Source: JAAYYY01 sp964602995 (GTDB taxonomy: Bacteria; Chloroflexota; Anaerolineae; Promineifilales; Promineifilaceae). Taken from it: a stretch of DNA of 45,640 bases. Both the position numbers and the translations under genes were made by a program. The stretch spans positions 1 through 45,640 of the forward strand of contig CAZRTM010000016.1 in the NCBI GenBank assembly GCA_964602995.1, given 5' to 3'. The notes under the pieces were generated by a model. It had not been told where the DNA came from, did not search any database, and saw only the letters and a list, made by a program, of their open reading frames with translations. This document shows, one piece after another, positions 41,404 through 45,640 of the stretch (positions are counted from its first letter, which is position 1; each line of letters starts with the position of its first letter).

Positions 41404-43404
41404 ATGAGCTTTCATGGTGGTAATTGGTGGGCCTTTATTCGTTACGATGAGGAACAGGACCGGCCGTCTGTATCGCGGACCCTGCTCGTGCGCGTCTGGG
41501 AGTTTGCCCGACCCTACCTGAGTCAGGTCATTGTGCTGCTGCTGACAATCTTTGTCATCACCGGCCTGTCTCTGATTTCTCCGTTACTGATTCGCGATCT
41601 GATTGACAACGCGCTGCCCAACGGAGATGTATCACGCCTCAATCTCCTGGCGCTGGGCATGATTGCCGTGCCGTTGATTAATGGCCTGATCGGTGTTCTA
41701 CAAAGACATGTCAGCGCAAGGGTGGGTGAAGGGGTTATTTATGACCTGCGCCGTGCTCTCTATGATCACCTGCAGAGTATGTCCTTGCGATTCTTCACCC
41801 GCACGCGTACCGGGGAGCTGATGTCGCGCCTGAACAACGATGTGGTCGGCGCCCAGAGTGCTGTGACGAGCACGTTTGTCACGATTATCTCTAACATTGT
41901 GTCGGTCGTCTCTACCATCGCCATCATGTTTGCGCTGGAATGGCGGCTCACGTTGCTGGGCATCGTTGTCTTGCCGCTCTTTGTGCTGCCGGCAAGGCGC
42001 ATTGGGCGGATCTTGCGCAACTTGCGCCGCCGCTCACTGGAAGATAACGCTGAGATGAACGCCGTGATGAGCGAGACGCTCAACGTCAGTGGGGCGCTGC
42101 TCGTGAAACTGTTTGGCAGGGAACAGTATGAAAGGAAGCGCTTCGGCGACCGGGCGGCAGATGTGCGGGACGTTGGCATCCGTTCTGCTGTTGTCGGGCG
42201 TTGGTTCTTCCTGATGTTAAGCCTTGTCAGCGCACTGGGGACGGCGTTGGTCTATTGGTTGGGCGGTCATTTGGTACTGCGAGGCGACTTCAGCATCGGT
42301 ACGATTGTGGCCTTTGGCGCCTATCTGACGCAGCTCTACGGGCCGTTGATGTCGATTACCAACGCGCCGGTCGAGTTTGCCCAGAGCATGGTTAGCTTTG
42401 AGCGTGTTTTTGAAGTGCTGGACCTGCCCCTTGAAATTGAGGAAGCGCCGGATGCTGTTGATCTGCCAACTGTGGAAGGGCATATTCAATTTGAGGAGGT
42501 CTCATTCAGCTATGTCGCAGGCGAGCCAGTGGGGTTGCCGGAAGTTGCTCGCTATAGCAGAGGCAACAGCGAGGTTCATCTCAAACGCGGACGCCAACGC
42601 GAGGACGGCGAACTCAATAGTGAGGCACTGGATTCTGAGGACGCGGATCAGGTAGCAAAGCCGCAGTGGGCGTTGCACGACGTCAGTTTTACCATCGAAC
42701 CTGGCCAGTTGGTCGCGTTGGTAGGCCCCAGTGGCGCCGGGAAGACGACGGTTACTTATCTCATACCGCGGCTGTATGATCCCACTTCTGGTCGTGTTCT
42801 GATTGATGGTTATGACATTCGCAACGTTACGTTGAATTCGCTGGCCAGAAATATTGGTATGGTGACGCAAGACACGTATCTATTTTACGACACCATCCGC
42901 GCCAACCTGCTCTATGCCAACCCGGACGCCACTGAAGCAGAAATGATTGAAGCAGCAAGGGCGGCCAATATACATGATTTCATCATGTCGTTGCCGGATC
43001 AGTATGATACGGTTGTTGGCGAGCGCGGCTACCGGCTGAGTGGCGGTGAGCGGCAGCGAGTGGCAATTGCGCGAGTTCTTCTGAAAGATCCGCAAATCCT
43101 GGTGCTTGACGAAGCTACGTCTCATCTGGATTCCCTGTCAGAAGCTTTAATTCAGGAAGCGCTGCAGCGAGTGATGAGTGAGCGGACCAGTATTGTTATT
43201 GCCCACCGGCTGGCGACAATCCTTGCGGCTGACCTGATTCTGGTTATGAATGAGGGACGTCTGGTGGAACGGGGCACTCATACTGAACTGTTGGAACTGG
43301 GAGGCCTCTATGCTTCTTTATACGAGACACAGTTCCGCGCAGGTATTGAAACCGCTTCACTTGTACCAGATGCGCAGGCTGAATCAACCACTCGCTCGAG
43401 TTAG
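41404..43404 (+). CDS. ABC transporter, fused permease and ATPase (exporter type)
   Basis: The 666-residue half-transporter has a membrane domain with about six helices (about 35-330) and an ATPase domain from about 355. Motifs are Walker A GPSGAGKTT (from 441), Q-loop VTQDTYLF, signature LSGGERQR (about 545), Walker B ILVLDEATSHLD (D569, E570) and H-loop IAHRLATI. It would act as a homodimer exporting lipids, peptides or drugs. Unusual is a charged insert of about 45 residues (about 373-418) between the A-loop strand (SFSY) and the LHDVSF strand. The family usually has only a short turn there. The start at 41404 is set by the promoter; the frame runs further up but is not transcribed. Confidence 0.92.
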   Translation: MSFHGGNWWAFIRYDEEQDRPSVSRTLLVRVWEFARPYLSQVIVLLLTIFVITGLSLISPLLIRDLIDNALPNGDVSRLNLLALGMIAVPLINGLIGVLQRHVSARVGEGVIYDLRRALYDHLQSMSLRFFTRTRTGELMSRLNNDVVGAQSAVTSTFVTIISNIVSVVSTIAIMFALEWRLTLLGIVVLPLFVLPARRIGRILRNLRRRSLEDNAEMNAVMSETLNVSGALLVKLFGREQYERKRFGDRAADVRDVGIRSAVVGRWFFLMLSLVSALGTALVYWLGGHLVLRGDFSIGTIVAFGAYLTQLYGPLMSITNAPVEFAQSMVSFERVFEVLDLPLEIEEAPDAVDLPTVEGHIQFEEVSFSYVAGEPVGLPEVARYSRGNSEVHLKRGRQREDGELNSEALDSEDADQVAKPQWALHDVSFTIEPGQLVALVGPSGAGKTTVTYLIPRLYDPTSGRVLIDGYDIRNVTLNSLARNIGMVTQDTYLFYDTIRANLLYANPDATEAEMIEAARAANIHDFIMSLPDQYDTVVGERGYRLSGGERQRVAIARVLLKDPQILVLDEATSHLDSLSEALIQEALQRVMSERTSIVIAHRLATILAADLILVMNEGRLVERGTHTELLELGGLYASLYETQFRAGIETASLVPDAQAESTTRSS

Positions 43405-43431
43405 CACTCTTTTAGAGAGAGCATGAGCTTA

Positions 43432-43461
43432 TTTACGGTCCGGGCCAGACGTGAGTACAAT
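43432..43461 (+). promoter_or_regulatory. Promoter of the DsbA-like gene
   Basis: TTTACG (43432-43437) and TACAAT (43456-43461) are 18 nt apart. Transcription would begin near 43468; AAGGAGAAGAGAG precedes the ATG at 43501. Confidence 0.65.
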
Positions 43462-43500
43462 AGCCTGGAAAATATATCCTCAAGGAGAAGAGAGTAGATT

Positions 43501-44208
43501 ATGGCAAAAGTAGCACCCCCGCGAAAGCGTCAGACACAGCAGGCTAAGACCAACTGGTTGTTGATTGGCGGAGTTGTTGCCATTGGGGTTATTGGTCTTT
43601 TTGTTTTGTTGTTTCTCAATTTGCAAGGGCAGGGCGTTCCGACGCCAACACCAGAACCGGTCTCCAGTATTGCTGATTACTGTGCCGAGAATCCGGACAA
43701 TTGTGTCGTGAAGGGGAATCCTGAGGCGCCGGTTACGGTTGTAGAGGTTTCTGATTACGGTTGTCCCCACTGCCGGAACTTCAATATCGGCGGCACGGCG
43801 GAAGCCCTTGATGCCGCTTACGTGGAGTCAGATCAGGTACGCTGGATAGTATTGCCCTATGCTCTGCGCGCCGCAACGCAGCCTGCGGCTGAATCAGCTC
43901 TGTGCGCGGCAGAGCAGGACCAGTTCTTCCCTTATCATGAGCAACTGTTCGAGCTTCAGGATTCTGCAGTCGCTCTGACACGTGAAGCGTATGTGCAGGC
44001 AGCAGAGACTGTTGGCCTGGATATGGAGGCGTTTGAGGAGTGTATAGACAGCAACCGCTATCGCAGTGTCGTTCAGCGCAATATGTCTGTAGCAGCCGGC
44101 GCCGGTGTTGCCGCTACTCCAACGTTCTTTATCAACGGCCAAAAGGTTGAAGGTAATCTGCCGTTGGCTAACTTCCAGCAGCAACTTGATCGTTTGCTGG
44201 GATCGTAA
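43501..44208 (+). CDS. Membrane-anchored DsbA-like thiol-disulfide oxidoreductase
   Basis: This 235-residue protein has a basic N-terminus, a membrane helix (about 19-40), a Pro/Thr linker, and a thioredoxin-fold domain (about 65-235). The active site is C88-P-H-C91, as in E. coli DsbA, with the cis-Pro loop T206-P207. Cys61, Cys68, Cys135 and Cys181 are additional and may form structural disulfides. It should oxidise exported proteins outside the membrane. DsbB or VKOR is not in the window. Good Shine-Dalgarno AAGGAG. A 38-residue membrane protein follows 56 nt downstream. Confidence 0.9.
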   Translation: MAKVAPPRKRQTQQAKTNWLLIGGVVAIGVIGLFVLLFLNLQGQGVPTPTPEPVSSIADYCAENPDNCVVKGNPEAPVTVVEVSDYGCPHCRNFNIGGTAEALDAAYVESDQVRWIVLPYALRAATQPAAESALCAAEQDQFFPYHEQLFELQDSAVALTREAYVQAAETVGLDMEAFEECIDSNRYRSVVQRNMSVAAGAGVAATPTFFINGQKVEGNLPLANFQQQLDRLLGS

Positions 44209-44264
44209 TCATTCGCGATTGAATGTGATGAAGAGTATCGTTAGATTCTGGAGCTAAGAAAGCG

Positions 44265-44381
44265 ATGGAAGAAGGAACACAAATTGGATTGATTTTGGCG
44301 ATAGCGATTGGACTGGTGATACTGACCGCCTGTGGCGTTCTGGCATTTGCCATGTTTGTCCTCGGTTGGCTCGCCATCTGA
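44265..44381 (+). CDS. Small single-span membrane protein (38 residues)
   Basis: This short frame encodes MEEGTQIG followed by one continuous hydrophobic helix (about 8-38; LILAIAIGLVILTACGVLAFAM...WLAI) and ends in TGA. GGAG (44250-44253) lies 11 nt upstream of the ATG. It lies after the DsbA-like gene in the same direction and could be co-transcribed. The hydrophobic composition and good position argue for a real gene, but I recognise no family. Confidence 0.6.
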   Translation: MEEGTQIGLILAIAIGLVILTACGVLAFAMFVLGWLAI

Positions 44382-44418
44382 TATCAGAATTATCCAGCGA
44401 AAAGAGAAATGCCCTGGC

Positions 44419-44518
44419 NNNNNNNNNNNNNNNNNNNNNNNNNNNNNNNNNNNNNNNNNNNNNNNNNNNNNNNNNNNNNNNNNNNNNNNNNNNNNNNNNN
44501 NNNNNNNNNNNNNNNNNN
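44419..44518. other. Assembly gap (100 N)
   Basis: A run of exactly 100 N between the small membrane protein gene and the recombinase gene. It hides the end of the recombinase and any terminator. Confidence 0.99.
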
Positions 44519-45571
44519 GTTCTGAATCCTCTCTTCTGCTTCCTGCGGTGAGATATCCATATTGTCGAGCCACTCGTCGACGATCTGGACGCCCAGAACA
44601 GGGGCGTAGATGCTGCGAGTTGTGGAGATGTCGGCATGTCCCAGAAATTCTTGCACAACCTCAATCGGCATGCCTTCGCGCAGGAGCTGTGTGGCGCGAA
44701 AATGGCGAAAGTCATGGGCTGATATAGTGCTGTGCAGGTCCAGTGACCTGACGGCTTTCTTGATAATATTATGGGCTGAGGTGACAGAGAGCCGGGCGTT
44801 GTTGGCATTGCGACTGTGGGCTACGAAGAGCGCTGGATTGTTGTCTGTGCGTTCCTGGAGATAGGCGCGAATCGCCTCGCGTGCATAGGAGCGGATGTGG
44901 ATGGTACGTGGCTTACTGCCTTTACCCATAATGGAGGCGTGGGCAGCGCGTCCGTGGTCCACGTTATTACGGTTGAGCGCTACCACTTCCGAGATGCGTG
45001 CGGCAGTCGAATAGAGAGTGTGGACCAGAGCCCGATCGCGTAAGAGAGAAAGACGGCGGTTGTAGCGGTCATTTTCAGGGGGGAGCGGCTTGTTATCATA
45101 ATAGGCTACAATGCGGGGGATTGCCTGGCGCGCTTGGTCCAGGTCAAGTACTGTTTCTGCCTGATTACGCTCAACCTGGCGACGCGCGAGCTGTCGCTGT
45201 AGCTTGCCCAATTGGATGCCCTCTGGCAGTTGATTCTGGCCGTCGAGAAAGTTCAGGTAGCCAAGGACTGCCGCCATATAGGTGGTAGCTGTGGAGCGCG
45301 AGCGGTTGGCCAGCAGCCAGTTGCGGAAGTTGAGTACGGTCGCCGTTGTCAGGGAGGCGGGGTCAAGAGGCCACTCATCTTCCGCATCATACCCATCACG
45401 CCCATAATGTTGCAGCCAGTCAGCAAAGAGGCGCAGACCACTACGATAGGTGGATTCTGTCTGAAGGCTTGAACTGCCGGCTTCTAGTAAGAAGGTGGGG
45501 GAACCGAGCCAGGTTGGCGCTTCGGGGACTGGACGCTCTGAAATTGGTAAGTAGTAATCTCGTGAACCCAT
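44519..45571 (-). CDS. Tyrosine recombinase/integrase (3' end in assembly gap)
   Basis: At least 351 residues are visible. A SAM-like N-terminal core-binding domain (about 28-125) is followed by the catalytic domain (about 140-330). The catalytic set is complete: R192 (TAARISEV), the beta-hairpin Lys in MGKGSKPR (K218 or K220), H286-D-F-R289, H312 (LGHADISTT) and Tyr322. This is a XerC/D-like recombinase. Whether it resolves chromosome dimers or belongs to a mobile element cannot be decided; no attachment site or phage gene is visible. The C-terminus after ISPQEAEERIQN is lost in the gap and is probably short. A TAAGAT -10-like box lies 9 nt before the ATG. Confidence 0.9.
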
Positions 45572-45640
45572 AATGCTCGTATCTTAGCACAGGCGCAATC
45601 AGTATCACAGTGCCAAGAATGTATCCTAGATACAAGCATA

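Noticed and set aside
41042..41415. Short frames on both strands before the ABC exporter gene.
   Set aside because: No ribosome site, no recognisable domain and mutually overlapping; treated as non-coding.
44390..44518. Reading of the recombinase through the N run to a stop at 44390.
   Set aside because: The frame across 100 placeholder N is arbitrary; only the part up to 44519 is supported.

Overview
The window reads as a chromosomal stretch of a bacterium of the phylum Chloroflexota (probably Anaerolineae/Caldilineae-like), most likely from a metagenome assembly, because it holds two runs of exactly 100 N. This placement is an inference. It rests on moderate GC content, many Thr/Pro-rich linkers between membrane anchors and extracytoplasmic LysM, Ig-like or PPC domains, a DUF3662-FHA gene, a T-box-controlled serS, long coiled-coil and glycosyltransferase genes, and many starts without a Shine-Dalgarno site. 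No rRNA, tRNA, CRISPR array or insertion sequence was recognised.

Layout. 1-3.7 kb (+): a partial membrane glycosyltransferase, an O-antigen ligase-like protein and a LysM lipoprotein, closed by a two-way terminator. 3.7-7.5 kb (-): an S1-domain protein followed by clpC. 7.9-9.3 kb (+): a zinc-ribbon/LysM membrane protein. 9.3-20 kb, mixed strands: metallo-beta-lactamase-fold hydrolase, ANK/MATE-like transporter, SDR of the threonine dehydrogenase type, PPC-repeat lipoprotein, glutamine synthetase, cation efflux protein and a large membrane-anchored GH3-like protein. 20.3-25.6 kb (+): two overlapping S41 proteases, smpB, a DUF423 protein and serS behind a complete T-box leader; the end of serS lies in the first gap. 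25.7-31.4 kb (-): coiled-coil protein, selB, an acyltransferase-like gene and a glycosyltransferase. 31.5-33.9 kb (+): two glycosyltransferases. 33.9-35.8 kb (-): TPR protein and M24 peptidase. 36-38.5 kb (+): a large PAS/GAF sensor kinase. 38.5-39.5 kb (-): selD. 39.7-44.4 kb (+): two FHA proteins, an ABC exporter, a DsbA-like protein and an unlisted 38-residue membrane protein. 44.5-45.6 kb (-): a tyrosine recombinase whose end lies in the second gap.

Main result. The selD gene begins 84 bases upstream of its apparent start and contains an in-frame TGA at codon 17, exactly where SelD proteins carry the catalytic Cys/Sec. It is followed by a perfect 6-bp hairpin. With selB in the same window, this shows a working selenocysteine system in which selenophosphate synthetase is itself a selenoprotein. 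selA and the tRNA-Sec gene were not found here.

A second theme is promoter structure. Several genes (FHA, ABC exporter, one glycosyltransferase, probably the sensor kinase) have a -10 box 6-10 bases before the start codon, with no room for a ribosome binding site. This implies leaderless mRNAs and decides the start codon in two cases. The genes together mostly serve the cell envelope (glycan synthesis and export, LysM wall binding, proteolysis, disulfide formation) and protein quality control (ClpC, SmpB, S41 proteases).
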